A DNA stretch of 15,900 bases from Bacteroidales bacterium (GTDB taxonomy: Bacteria; Bacteroidota; Bacteroidia; Bacteroidales; Paludibacteraceae). Position numbers and translations under genes: made by a program. Below are positions 1-8,022 of the stretch, one piece after another (the first letter of the stretch is position 1; each line of letters starts with the position of its first letter). Under the pieces are notes generated by a model, which was given only the letters and a program-made list of their open reading frames with translations, searched no databases and was not told the DNA's origin. The DNA is taken from NCBI GenBank assembly GCA_900767385.1, contig CAAFYY010000040.1, forward strand, positions 1 through 15,900. Reading direction: 5' to 3'.

Positions 1-389
1 CAGTGATTTACAGACTAATTCGGATAAAATTAAGTTCTCGGTTCTTCGTGTCAAAAGGATTCTTCAACTCATAGTAATTGAATTGGTCCTTGCGTTCGGT
101 TTTCTTTGTTTCTCAAAATTTCTTGCTTCCGGATATATGGGGGCAAACAGTCTGATTTTCTCTTTCCGTGCTGTCAAAAAACAACTTTTTTCTCGCTTTT
201 GGAAATGGCGTATTCCATTTGGAATCAGCGTTTCATATTATCCGAAACTTAGGTGCCGTTTCCCTACTAATGGTAAGGTCTGGGAAAAAAAGTGCCGACC
301 AACTGGTCTTATCATAAAAAGCGGGCTCCCCGTCTGTCAAATTCCAGGCGAGGAGTCCATTTTTTCCGTATGTTATGACTCAGAAACTA
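1..389. other. Left-edge region without a convincing gene
   Basis: This stretch is clearly more AT-rich than the rest of the window. One plus-strand frame is open from base 2 to a stop at 440-442, which is long for such AT-rich sequence. Its product is rich in Phe, Ser, Lys, Arg and Cys, matches no family I recognise, runs straight through the hairpin terminator at 315-366, and ends antisense to the membrane-protein gene at 390-782. I therefore treat it as probably non-coding, or as the decayed 3' end of a gene outside the window. No RNA gene was recognised here. Confidence 0.4.
315..366 (-). terminator. Bidirectional hairpin terminator after the 390-782 gene
   Basis: Bases 323-336 and 345-358 can pair at 12 of 14 positions (two mismatches) around an 8-nt loop. 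Read on the minus strand the stem is followed by GC and then TTTTT (316-320), a standard intrinsic terminator about 30 nt past the stop of the membrane-protein gene. On the plus strand the stem is followed by A and TTTTTT (361-366), so it may also stop transcription entering from the left. Confidence 0.7.
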
Positions 390-782
390 TTACTTGCTAT
401 CTTCTTTATTGTCCAGTTTCTTATACATCGCGCGGCGGATGATGCCGGTTGAGATGAGGTGGGCGCCTACCAACAGGGATACCATCAGATGGGCAATCTC
501 TGATTTCAGGCTTGGGGTGAAAAGGGCAATCAGCGGGATGAGGAGCATCAGCCATCCTAAAGCCATCAAGATGATATAATCGATGTGGTTGACAGCCTCT
601 TTACGCTTGCTCTCCATCACCAGTTCCCAACGGTAGAGGGCAAAACCGATGGTCCAGAGGACGAGTCCGATGATGACAGCCTTGACCGGTTCGGCAGAGG
701 TGATGCCAATGAAGACGAATATGATGGCAGCGACTTGAGCCACATAGGCCAATGTCTCAAGGAGTGTGGTTGTAAGTTTCAT
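390..782 (-). CDS. Small four-helix membrane protein, function unknown
   Basis: This 130-residue protein is not one I recognise. It has four hydrophobic segments, roughly residues 7-29, 32-50, 67-89 and 93-115. A basic and acidic loop (around ESKRKEA, residues 57-63) lies between helices 2 and 3, and the C-terminus is charged and ends in EDSK. There is no signal peptide beyond the first helix and no visible catalytic motif, so it is probably an integral inner-membrane protein. It is a separate unit: a good promoter lies 38-69 bp upstream of its ATG and a strong hairpin terminator follows. It lies 77 bp downstream of porX on the same strand, so some read-through from the operon is possible. 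Reading frame and boundaries are secure; function is not. Confidence 0.8.
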   Translation of the reverse strand: MKLTTTLLETLAYVAQVAAIIFVFIGITSAEPVKAVIIGLVLWTIGFALYRWELVMESKRKEAVNHIDYIILMALGWLMLLIPLIALFTPSLKSEIAHLMVSLLVGAHLISTGIIRRAMYKKLDNKEDSK

Positions 783-819
783 GAGTCTCTATTTATTGTT
801 TGAATGTTATTTTGGTGTG

Positions 820-851
820 CAAAATTAAAAATATAGTTTGACTTATACAAA
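820..851 (-). promoter_or_regulatory. Bacteroidota-type promoter for the 390-782 gene
   Basis: On the minus strand a -33 TTTG (848-851) is followed after 20 nt by the -7 element TAATTTTG (820-827), which fits the Bacteroidota consensus TTTG-N19/20-TAnnTTTG. It predicts a start of transcription near 814 and a leader of about 30 nt. It sits in the 77-bp gap after the porX stop. A weak GTTTG/CAAAC hairpin followed by a T-rich stretch just upstream (about 837-852) could be a poor terminator for porX. Confidence 0.65.
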
Positions 852-859
852 CGATTCTG

Positions 860-2428
860 CTATTTATCCCCTTTCGGACACATCACCACCAGTGGCACCA
901 TCATCTCTTCAAGCGAGATGCCTCCGTGCTGGAACGTGTCGCGGTAGTAGGAGACGTAGTAGTTGTAGTTGTTGGGATAGGCAAAGAAGTCGTTCTCCAA
1001 GGCGAAGATATAGGTGCTGGAGATATTGGGTGCCGGGAGTCCATAGCGTTGTGGCTGCGTGATTTCAAACACTGCCTTCGACGGGTAACTCATCTGCTTA
1101 CCGACCTTATAGCGGAGGTTGAGGCTGGTGTTCTTGTCGCCAACAACCTTCTGCGGACGGTTGACACGGATGGCGCCGTGGTCGGTGGTGAGCACGACGG
1201 TGAAGCCCAATCGAGCCATCTCGCGGAAGATGGCGAGGGTAGAGGAGTGGCGGAACCAGTTGACCGCCAGGTCGCGGTAGGCTGCCTCCGTAGAGGCGAG
1301 TTCGCGGATGGTCTTCGACTCGGTGCGTGCGTGCGACAGCATATCGATGAAATTGATGACGCAGACATTCAACAGATGGTTCTTCATCGTTGGCAGTTGC
1401 TCGATGAAACGCTCGCCCGCCTGGGTGTCGTTGATCTTATGGTAGGCAAACCGGATGTCGTCGCGACGGTGGCGCTGGAGAAAACCGCGCACCAACGGCT
1501 CCTCGTTGAGGTTCTTACCCTCGTCTTCGTCCTCGTCGACCCAGAGTTCGGGATAGAGCTTCGCAATCTGCGCCGGCATCAATCCGGAGAAGATGGCGTT
1601 GCGTGAATATTGTGTGGCTGTCGGGAGGATAGAGCAGTAGAGCTCTTCGGAGTCGAAGGTGAAGCAGTCGGCAAGGAGAGGCTGAATTGCTTTCCACTGG
1701 TCGTAGCGGAAATTGTCCATCACCACGAGGAACACCTTCTCACCCTTGTCGATGAGCGGCATCACCCTTTGGCGCATCACATCGGTGCTGAGCAGCGGGC
1801 GCTCGCCGACTTCGCTCTCCAACCACGACAGATAGTTCTTCTTCACATGGCGGCCGAAGAGGCGGTTGGCTTCCTGCCACTGCATGTGGAGCATCTCTGC
1901 CATCGTGTTGTCGGCCTCGGTGAGACGGAGGTCCCAAGCCACCAGACGGCGGTAGAGGTCGGCCCACTGAGGGATGGTGAGACTCTCGGAGAGCTGCATG
2001 CCTATCTCGTTGAAGTCGGAGCGGTAGCCCGTTGTGGTCTGTTGGTTGAGGATATCTTTCTTGTGTATATTCTTCTTGAGCGTCAGGAGGATCTGCTCCG
2101 GTTTGACCGGCTTGATGAGATAGTCGGCAGCGAGGTTGCCGATAGCCATATCCATGAAATCTTCCTCCTCGTTCTTCGTGATCATCACCACGGGCAAGGC
2201 GGGTGCCGTCGTCTTGATGTCGTTGAGCACCTCGAGACCGCTCTTGCCCGGCATGTTCTCGTCGAGAAACACGATGTCGAAGTGTTGCGTCTTGATGAGG
2301 TCGAGGGCGTCGATGCCGTTGGTGGCGGCGGTGAGGCGGTAGTTCTTCCGTTCAAGATAGAGGAAATGGGCTTTGAGGAAATCAATCTCGTCGTCTACCC
2401 AGAGGATATGTCCTTGTATATTATCCAC
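860..2428 (-). CDS. porX: PorX: T9SS response regulator with PglZ domain
   Basis: This 522-residue protein has the full PorX layout. The receiver domain (about 5-120) carries acidic D12-D13, phospho-acceptor D56 in FLDENMPG, T84 and K106. After a helical linker comes a PglZ domain of the alkaline phosphatase superfamily (about 205-518). Visible metal-ligand candidates are D238 (VMDNFRYD), T270/T272 (LPTATQYS), D362 and H366 (IDMLSHA), D416-H417 (TTDHG) and H501 (HGG), so the site looks intact. In Porphyromonas gingivalis PorX works with the kinase PorY to control T9SS genes, and the PglZ domain has reported phosphodiesterase activity. No PorY is in this window. It is the last gene of the operon, 15 nt after the sprE-like gene. 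The start is GTG; the sprE stop lies in the same frame only five codons upstream, so no longer start exists. Confidence 0.93.
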   Translation of the reverse strand: MDNIQGHILWVDDEIDFLKAHFLYLERKNYRLTAATNGIDALDLIKTQHFDIVFLDENMPGKSGLEVLNDIKTTAPALPVVMITKNEEEDFMDMAIGNLAADYLIKPVKPEQILLTLKKNIHKKDILNQQTTTGYRSDFNEIGMQLSESLTIPQWADLYRRLVAWDLRLTEADNTMAEMLHMQWQEANRLFGRHVKKNYLSWLESEVGERPLLSTDVMRQRVMPLIDKGEKVFLVVMDNFRYDQWKAIQPLLADCFTFDSEELYCSILPTATQYSRNAIFSGLMPAQIAKLYPELWVDEDEDEGKNLNEEPLVRGFLQRHRRDDIRFAYHKINDTQAGERFIEQLPTMKNHLLNVCVINFIDMLSHARTESKTIRELASTEAAYRDLAVNWFRHSSTLAIFREMARLGFTVVLTTDHGAIRVNRPQKVVGDKNTSLNLRYKVGKQMSYPSKAVFEITQPQRYGLPAPNISSTYIFALENDFFAYPNNYNYYVSYYRDTFQHGGISLEEMMVPLVVMCPKGDK

Positions 2429-2443
2429 CTGTGATACTATTAT

Positions 2444-5176
2444 TTATTGTTTCTCAAAAAAATCGTCGTACTCATCGAGGGTGAGCGGGAAGCCTATCTT
2501 ACGGAGATTCTCGAGGGAGATGACGACGAGACGGCAGGTGCCGTTCTTGACGAGGGTGGCGAGCGACGATTCGCCCATCACCATGTTGCGATACCACTCT
2601 GCCTCGTTGGAGTGCATCAGTCCCGTCACCACGACGGCGTCGTAGTTTTCGAGTTTGCGGATCTCAAGGTCGAAGTCCTTCACCATGAAGCGCGAGAAGT
2701 TGAAGGCCGCAACGTCGTAGAGCAACTGGTTGGCAGTGATTACCTTCGGTTGCATGACGACGAGTGCCAAGGCGTATGGCGAGTTGAGGTCTGTCGTGAA
2801 TGTGGCTGTCGTTGCTGTGGCAGCAGAGGAGCCTTGTGTTGTCGTCGCCACGGTGGTGCTGCCCATTGTCGGACTCTGTGGTGTGCCGTCGGTGGCGGCG
2901 GTCTTGCCTTGTCCGATATGTGCGAGGAGGTCGCGTCCGAGGTCGCTGACATCGTTCTGCGGATACTTCTTCACCATGAGGCTGATGGCGCTGCGGAACT
3001 CCTCCTCCTTCCCTTCGCGTCCGAGGGCGAGGGCGTTGAGCAGGGTGAACTGTGGCATCAACTGCGAGGTCGGGTACTCACGCTCCACCCAGGCGAAGTT
3101 GGCCTTGACGGTGTCGTAGGCGCCAGTCATATAGGCGCGGTAGGTGGCTTGATAGAGCGAGTCCTGCATATTGTACATCTTGGCGGCGCGCTCAGCATAG
3201 TCGGGCTGCGAGAGCATCAGCGCATACTTGCTGTCTGGATACTCGGTGAGGATACGCTGGCGCATCTCCTCTTGAGCCCTGAGGCTGTCGAGGCGACCGT
3301 AGATACAGTAGGAAGAGTAGTAGATATCGAGCAGTCGAGGATGCTTGTCGAAGCGGCGTCGCAACTCGCCGAAGGTGACGGCAGCGATGGAGTCGTCCTT
3401 CAGTTTGTCTTCGTAGATGAGACCCATATTCATCAGGGCATCGGCCACCAATTCGCTGGCAGCGGCGCGCTCCTCGTTGTTCTTCGGAATCTGCGAGAGG
3501 TAATACTCTGGGTTGTAGGGGTCGCCGCCCGTGGTGTCGTTCGGGTTGGGGGCTCCCTTGCCGCCAGCATTGCTGCCGGTGTTGCTGTCGCCGTCGTTCA
3601 TGAAGCGCTCGCTGCTGCCGCCGGCTATCTTGGCCACACGCCAGTTGTCTTCCAAGGTGCGGCTGCCCCAGATACGGCGGAACTCGTTGGCACCTGCCGA
3701 TATCAGTTGCTGGTTGTAGAAGTACCACTCGCCGCTGTTGGCGCCGCGCTGCGGTATCGAAGGCTGTCCTCCCGGTGTATTCATCTTCGCCGTGGCGAGG
3801 GCGGCGGAGTCGGCAGCGGCTTTGGCCTTGGCGGCATCGGCTTTCTTGCGCTCCTCGATAATCTTGTTGACAATCCTGCGCTGTTCCTCAGGCGATTTAT
3901 GGGAGAGGTCGAGCAGACTGTCTTGCAGTTGCTTCGTCTCGTAGTAGCCCACCAGTTCGCCCAGGATCTCTTTCCTGTCGCGGACGGTGAGATAGTTGTC
4001 GGCGGTGTTGTTCATCAGCGCCTCGGCCATACGGTAATACGGCTCTGCCTCGACATACTGATGCTTCTTGAAGTAGAGGTCGGCCAGTGTCTGTGCTGCC
4101 ACCGCCTTCTCAATGCCGTTGCGGGTGCTGCTCTCGATGGCCTTCTTCATCATCTCGATGGCTTTGTCCTCTTTCTTGAGGGTGAGATAGTGTTGACCTT
4201 CAGCGAGGTATATCTGGTCGAGGTAGTTCTTGTTGTTGGACGACTTCGCCATCTTCTCCAGTCCTTTGATGGCCGACTGCGACTTCGGCTCGGTCTTCAG
4301 TGCCTCCAATGAGGCGTTGAACTCCATCTCGTAGCTCTGTGCCCTACGGGCAGCGAGGTTGAAGTGTTCAACGGCTTTCTTCTGTTCGCCAGTCAGGGCG
4401 TAGAGCTGACCAAGGACATATTCGAAGCGGGTGCGTTGGAACTTGTCTTTCTCGCTCGGGATGGCGAGCTCGAGGTGTGGGATGGCGTCGGCGTATTGCT
4501 CCCCCTTCATCTTGATGTCGGCCATGGCGGCGTGGTAGAACGGGGTGAGCGAGTAGTGGAGCTCTTTGAGTTTGATTTTCTCGATGGTCGATTCCGCCTC
4601 GAACATCCAGCCCATCTCGGCATAGGCCCTCGCTTTCCAGATGGTGGCTTCCGCCAGTGGGAGCGGCTCGGTAGAGAAGTGCTTCTGGATATAGGTCATC
4701 GTGCCCACAGCGCCCATGAAGTCGCCCTTGTGGAACTCCGCCTTGCCCAGCAGGAGCCAGGCTCGGTTGATCATCGGGTTGAACTCCTCTTGGGCGAGCC
4801 ACGCCTTGTATTCGGCGTCGCGCATCTTCTTCCGTTTCTTGGTCGGCTTCTTCTTGATGCTGTGGTTCTTGATGGCCTTGCGACTCTTCTCGATGGTCAC
4901 GTCCATCTGGCTCTCGATGCCTTTGGCGGCTTCGTGGTTGCTCACGGTGTACATCGGGATGATGCGTGAGAAGTCGTCTTTGTGCGATGTGTTGAGCTGT
5001 TTGATGCCGTCGTTGTAGGAGTTTTTGCCGTTGAAATAGACGTTGTAACGGACGGTCATAGCATGATAGTTGCGTGTGCTCCAGGTGTTTTTCTGTGTAG
5101 AGCATGACGCCATGAGCACCATTATCAAGAGGGTGCCTACTATGGTCAGCTGTCGTATGTCTTTTCTCAGACTCAT
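2444..5176 (-). CDS. sprE: SprE/PorW-type T9SS lipoprotein with TPR repeats
   Basis: This 910-residue protein opens with a lipoprotein signal peptide: a hydrophobic core, then lipobox MASC with the acylated Cys at 25, so it should be membrane-anchored. The mature N-terminus (TRNYHAMTVRYNVYFNGKNSY) is the conserved opening of the SprE/PorW family. A basic patch (about 107-118) precedes helical TPR-like repeats over roughly 130-400 and again 570-755. Between them is an Ala/Lys-rich coiled stretch (440-465) and a Gly/Asn/Asp-rich linker (520-560). A Ser/Thr/Ala-rich linker (756-797) leads to a compact C-terminal domain (798-910). SprE is needed for T9SS secretion and gliding in Flavobacterium johnsoniae; PorW is the P. 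gingivalis counterpart, which is considerably shorter. Length here is near the SprE size. It lies 51 nt after recG and 15 nt before porX, in the same frame as porX. Confidence 0.9.
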   Translation of the reverse strand: MSLRKDIRQLTIVGTLLIMVLMASCSTQKNTWSTRNYHAMTVRYNVYFNGKNSYNDGIKQLNTSHKDDFSRIIPMYTVSNHEAAKGIESQMDVTIEKSRKAIKNHSIKKKPTKKRKKMRDAEYKAWLAQEEFNPMINRAWLLLGKAEFHKGDFMGAVGTMTYIQKHFSTEPLPLAEATIWKARAYAEMGWMFEAESTIEKIKLKELHYSLTPFYHAAMADIKMKGEQYADAIPHLELAIPSEKDKFQRTRFEYVLGQLYALTGEQKKAVEHFNLAARRAQSYEMEFNASLEALKTEPKSQSAIKGLEKMAKSSNNKNYLDQIYLAEGQHYLTLKKEDKAIEMMKKAIESSTRNGIEKAVAAQTLADLYFKKHQYVEAEPYYRMAEALMNNTADNYLTVRDRKEILGELVGYYETKQLQDSLLDLSHKSPEEQRRIVNKIIEERKKADAAKAKAAADSAALATAKMNTPGGQPSIPQRGANSGEWYFYNQQLISAGANEFRRIWGSRTLEDNWRVAKIAGGSSERFMNDGDSNTGSNAGGKGAPNPNDTTGGDPYNPEYYLSQIPKNNEERAAASELVADALMNMGLIYEDKLKDDSIAAVTFGELRRRFDKHPRLLDIYYSSYCIYGRLDSLRAQEEMRQRILTEYPDSKYALMLSQPDYAERAAKMYNMQDSLYQATYRAYMTGAYDTVKANFAWVEREYPTSQLMPQFTLLNALALGREGKEEEFRSAISLMVKKYPQNDVSDLGRDLLAHIGQGKTAATDGTPQSPTMGSTTVATTTQGSSAATATTATFTTDLNSPYALALVVMQPKVITANQLLYDVAAFNFSRFMVKDFDLEIRKLENYDAVVVTGLMHSNEAEWYRNMVMGESSLATLVKNGTCRLVVISLENLRKIGFPLTLDEYDDFFEKQ

Positions 5177-5227
5177 CTCTATTAAAACCGAAAAGTCAGT
5201 ATTTTATTGTATCAAAAAGGGGAAAAT

Positions 5228-7324
5228 CTAACTGATGTCGCCCCAATTTTGTTTGTTTTTGTTGAGTTGCTCCAAGCGGAGGCGGCAGAGTTCGTGCTCC
5301 GGGAGTTGCAAATCCTCATCTGTTTCAAGGAGTTGCTCCACGTCGTAGCGTGCCTGAGTGAGTAGCTCGCCGTCGGTGGCGAGGTTGGCGATGCGGAGGT
5401 CGAAGGGGAGTCCGCTCTGCTGTGTGCCGTCGATATCGCCTGGTCCGCGCAGCTTGAGGTCGGCCTCGGCGATGACGAATCCGTCGTTGCTGTCAACCAT
5501 GATGTTGAGGCGTTGACGGGTCTCGTTGCCAATCTCGTATTTCGACATCAGGATGCAGTAGCTCTGCTCTGCGCCACGTCCCACACGGCCACGGAGCTGA
5601 TGGAGTTGTGAGAGACCGAAGCGGTCGGCGTTCTCGATGACCATCACGGAGGCGTTCGGCACGTTGACGCCCACCTCGATGACGGTGGTGGCCACCATGA
5701 TCTGTGTCTCGCCGCTGGCAAACTTGCGCATCTCCTCGTCCTTGACGGCTGCCCCCAACTCGCCGTGAACCATGCTCACCTTGTACTCCGGAAAAATCTC
5801 CGTCACGGCAGCATAGCCGTCCATGAGGTTGCGGTAGTCCATCTTCTCCGACTCGTGGATGAGCGGGTAGACGATATAGACCTGACGCCCTTTCTGTATC
5901 TCGCGGCGGAGGAAGTTGTAGAGTTCCTGGCGTTTGTTGTCGAAGTAGTGGTAGGTGGCAATCGGTTTGCGGCCCGGTGGCAACTCGTCGATGATGGAGA
6001 CGTCGAGGTCGCCGTAGATGGTCATGGCGAGGGTGCGCGGTATCGGTGTGGCGGTCATCACCAAGACGTGTGGCGGATTGGCGGCGTTCTTGCTCCACAG
6101 CTTCGCACGCTGGGCAACGCCGAAACGGTGCTGCTCGTCGATGGTGACGAAGGCGAGGTCCTTGAACTGCACCTTGTCCTCCAGCAGCGCGTGGGTGCCA
6201 ATCAGGAGGTTGAGCGAGCCGTCCTGCAGCTCTTGGTCGATGACGGCGCGTTGCTTCTTGCTGGTGGAGCCGGTGAGGAGCTTGACGTTGATGCCGAGCG
6301 GCTCAACGAGTTGGCTGATCGACTCGTAGTGCTGGGTGGCGAGAATCTCCGTTGGTGCCATGATGCTGGCTTGGTGGCCGTTGCCGATGGCGATGAGCGA
6401 ACAGCAGAGGGCCACGATGGTTTTGCCGCTGCCCACGTCGCCCTGAAGCAGACGGTTCATCTGACGGCCGCTGCGGCAGTCGTCGAAGATGGTGCGTATC
6501 ACCCTTTTCTGCGCCCCGGTCAACGGGAAGGGGAGGTGGTTGGCGTAGAAGGTGTTGAAGAGCTGACTTGCCGTGGTGAACTGGATGCCGCGGAAACGGC
6601 GGCGTTGGTTCTTCGACTTGCGCAGTATGTCCAGTTGGATGAAGAACAGCTCCTCGTATTTCAGACGCTGCTGAGCCTGCTGAAGCCATTGTGGCGACGG
6701 CGGCTGGTGAATCGCTGTCAGCGCCTTATAACGTGATATAAAGTGATATTTCTCAATGATTTCCGGAGGCAGCGTCTCGTCGACATTCAGTTCGTAGCTG
6801 CTGAACACCGTGGCGATGAGGCGGCCGAGGGCCTTGGAGTCGAGATAGCGTGCCTTCATCTTCTCGCTGGTGTTGTAGAACGCCTGCCAGCCGGTCAGCT
6901 TCGTTAGGGTCTGCTGGTTGAGCACCTCCATCTCCGGATGGGCGATGTTGAGGGTGTTGCCGAAGCGTGTCGGCTTGCCGAAGAAGACATAGCTCTCGCC
7001 GATTTTGATTTGATTCTTGATATATTTCAGACCCTTGAACCACACCAGTTCCATGATGCCTGTGCCGTCGCCGATGGTGGCTACGAGTCGTTCCTTGCGA
7101 CCGCTGCCGCGTGTCTCGACAGCGCGCACCTGGGCCTTGATCTGCACATACGGCATCGAGTCGCTCAACTCGCCGATGGTGTAGAACTTCGTCCGGTCGA
7201 TATATTTGTAGGGGAAATACCCGATGAGGTCGCCCACAGTGTCGATGCCCAGTTCCTCACTGAGCAACTTGGCACGGGCAGGACCCACTCCTGCCACGAA
7301 TTTGATGTCGGTGGTTAGGAGCAT
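5228..7324 (-). CDS. recG: RecG: ATP-dependent branched-DNA helicase
   Basis: This 698-residue protein is the normal RecG length. Order of domains: an N-terminal helix-hairpin-like segment (GVGPARAKLL, 12-21), the OB-fold wedge domain (about 57-135), then two helicase lobes. Visible SF2 motifs are Walker A GDVGSGKT (295-302), APTEILA (323-329), DEQH (396-399), TATPIPRT (424-431), VATTVIEVGVNVP (about 544-556) and the QLRGRVGRG box (576-584), followed by the RecG C-terminal region with LKLRGPGDIDGTQQSG (623-638). All key residues are present. RecG reverses stalled forks and resolves branched recombination intermediates. It sits mid-operon, 8 nt after ispD and 51 nt before the sprE-like gene; no separate promoter was seen. 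Confidence 0.97.
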   Translation of the reverse strand: MLLTTDIKFVAGVGPARAKLLSEELGIDTVGDLIGYFPYKYIDRTKFYTIGELSDSMPYVQIKAQVRAVETRGSGRKERLVATIGDGTGIMELVWFKGLKYIKNQIKIGESYVFFGKPTRFGNTLNIAHPEMEVLNQQTLTKLTGWQAFYNTSEKMKARYLDSKALGRLIATVFSSYELNVDETLPPEIIEKYHFISRYKALTAIHQPPSPQWLQQAQQRLKYEELFFIQLDILRKSKNQRRRFRGIQFTTASQLFNTFYANHLPFPLTGAQKRVIRTIFDDCRSGRQMNRLLQGDVGSGKTIVALCCSLIAIGNGHQASIMAPTEILATQHYESISQLVEPLGINVKLLTGSTSKKQRAVIDQELQDGSLNLLIGTHALLEDKVQFKDLAFVTIDEQHRFGVAQRAKLWSKNAANPPHVLVMTATPIPRTLAMTIYGDLDVSIIDELPPGRKPIATYHYFDNKRQELYNFLRREIQKGRQVYIVYPLIHESEKMDYRNLMDGYAAVTEIFPEYKVSMVHGELGAAVKDEEMRKFASGETQIMVATTVIEVGVNVPNASVMVIENADRFGLSQLHQLRGRVGRGAEQSYCILMSKYEIGNETRQRLNIMVDSNDGFVIAEADLKLRGPGDIDGTQQSGLPFDLRIANLATDGELLTQARYDVEQLLETDEDLQLPEHELCRLRLEQLNKNKQNWGDIS

Positions 7325-7332
7325 GATAGGTA

Positions 7333-8022
7333 TTATTTCTTGCGCATTTTCAGGATGGCGTTGGCTGTCAAGAGGTCAATGGGAGTCGTGATCTTGATGT
7401 TCTCCATGTTGCTCTCAACGAGACGGATTGGGAAGCCGGCGTTCTCCACCACAGAGGCGTCGTCGGTGAAGGTCGCTTTGTAAGGCTGTTTGTACGACTC
7501 GATAACCACTTCGGCTCTGAAGGCCTGTGGTGTGGCGATGGCGGCATAGCGGGAGCGGTCGACGGCGTGGTTGCCACCCGCTTCGTCCATCTGGCGGAGC
7601 GAGTCGGTCATCGGACGGTAGGCGATGCCTGTGCCGAACTCCTTGGCGCTCTCGAAGCAACGCTCTATGGTGTCGAAGGAGACGAACGGACGGACGCCGT
7701 CGTGGATGGCGATGAGGTCGTTGGGCTCGGCAGTTCGTTTGGCGCGTATCACACCCGCTTGGGCAGAAAAGAAGCGCTCGTTGCCGCCAACGACAGTCTC
7801 GTGTGTCACCTTGCAACGGAATTTCTGTAGTATGTCGTTCCACATCTCGCGCTGGTCGTAGGGGAGCACGACGATGATCTTCAGTGTTGGGTCGTAGCTG
7901 TAGAACTGCTCCACCGTGCGGAGCAGGATAGGCTTCTGGGAGATGGGAAGGAACTGCTTTGGCATCTCGGCGCCCATGCGGGTTCCTGAACCACCTGCAA
8001 GGATGATGACATATCGTTTCAT
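7333..8022 (-). CDS. ispD: IspD: 2-C-methyl-D-erythritol 4-phosphate cytidylyltransferase
   Basis: This 229-residue nucleotidyltransferase carries the N-terminal signature ILAGGSGTRMG (residues 7-17), with R15 and K22 in the places of the two basic CTP-binding catalytic residues of the family. IHDGVRPFV, the ATPQAF segment and FTDDASVVE follow, and it ends with a substrate-side IKITTPIDL segment. IspD couples CTP to methylerythritol 4-phosphate in the non-mevalonate (MEP) isoprenoid pathway, in the cytoplasm. The closest confusable family is TarI/IspD2 (ribitol-5-phosphate cytidylyltransferase). Coupling to a polyprenyl synthase, with no wall teichoic acid genes nearby, favours IspD. Its ATG overlaps the TGA of the upstream gene in an ATGA junction, suggesting translational coupling. 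Confidence 0.93.
   Translation of the reverse strand: MKRYVIILAGGSGTRMGAEMPKQFLPISQKPILLRTVEQFYSYDPTLKIIVVLPYDQREMWNDILQKFRCKVTHETVVGGNERFFSAQAGVIRAKRTAEPNDLIAIHDGVRPFVSFDTIERCFESAKEFGTGIAYRPMTDSLRQMDEAGGNHAVDRSRYAAIATPQAFRAEVVIESYKQPYKATFTDDASVVENAGFPIRLVESNMENIKITTPIDLLTANAILKMRKK

Noticed and set aside
2447..4312. 621-codon plus-strand open frame opposite the sprE-like gene
   Set aside because: Its translation is dominated by Val, Gly, Leu, His and Arg without any recognisable domain, while the opposite strand encodes a lipoprotein with a conserved N-terminus and TPR-like repeats.
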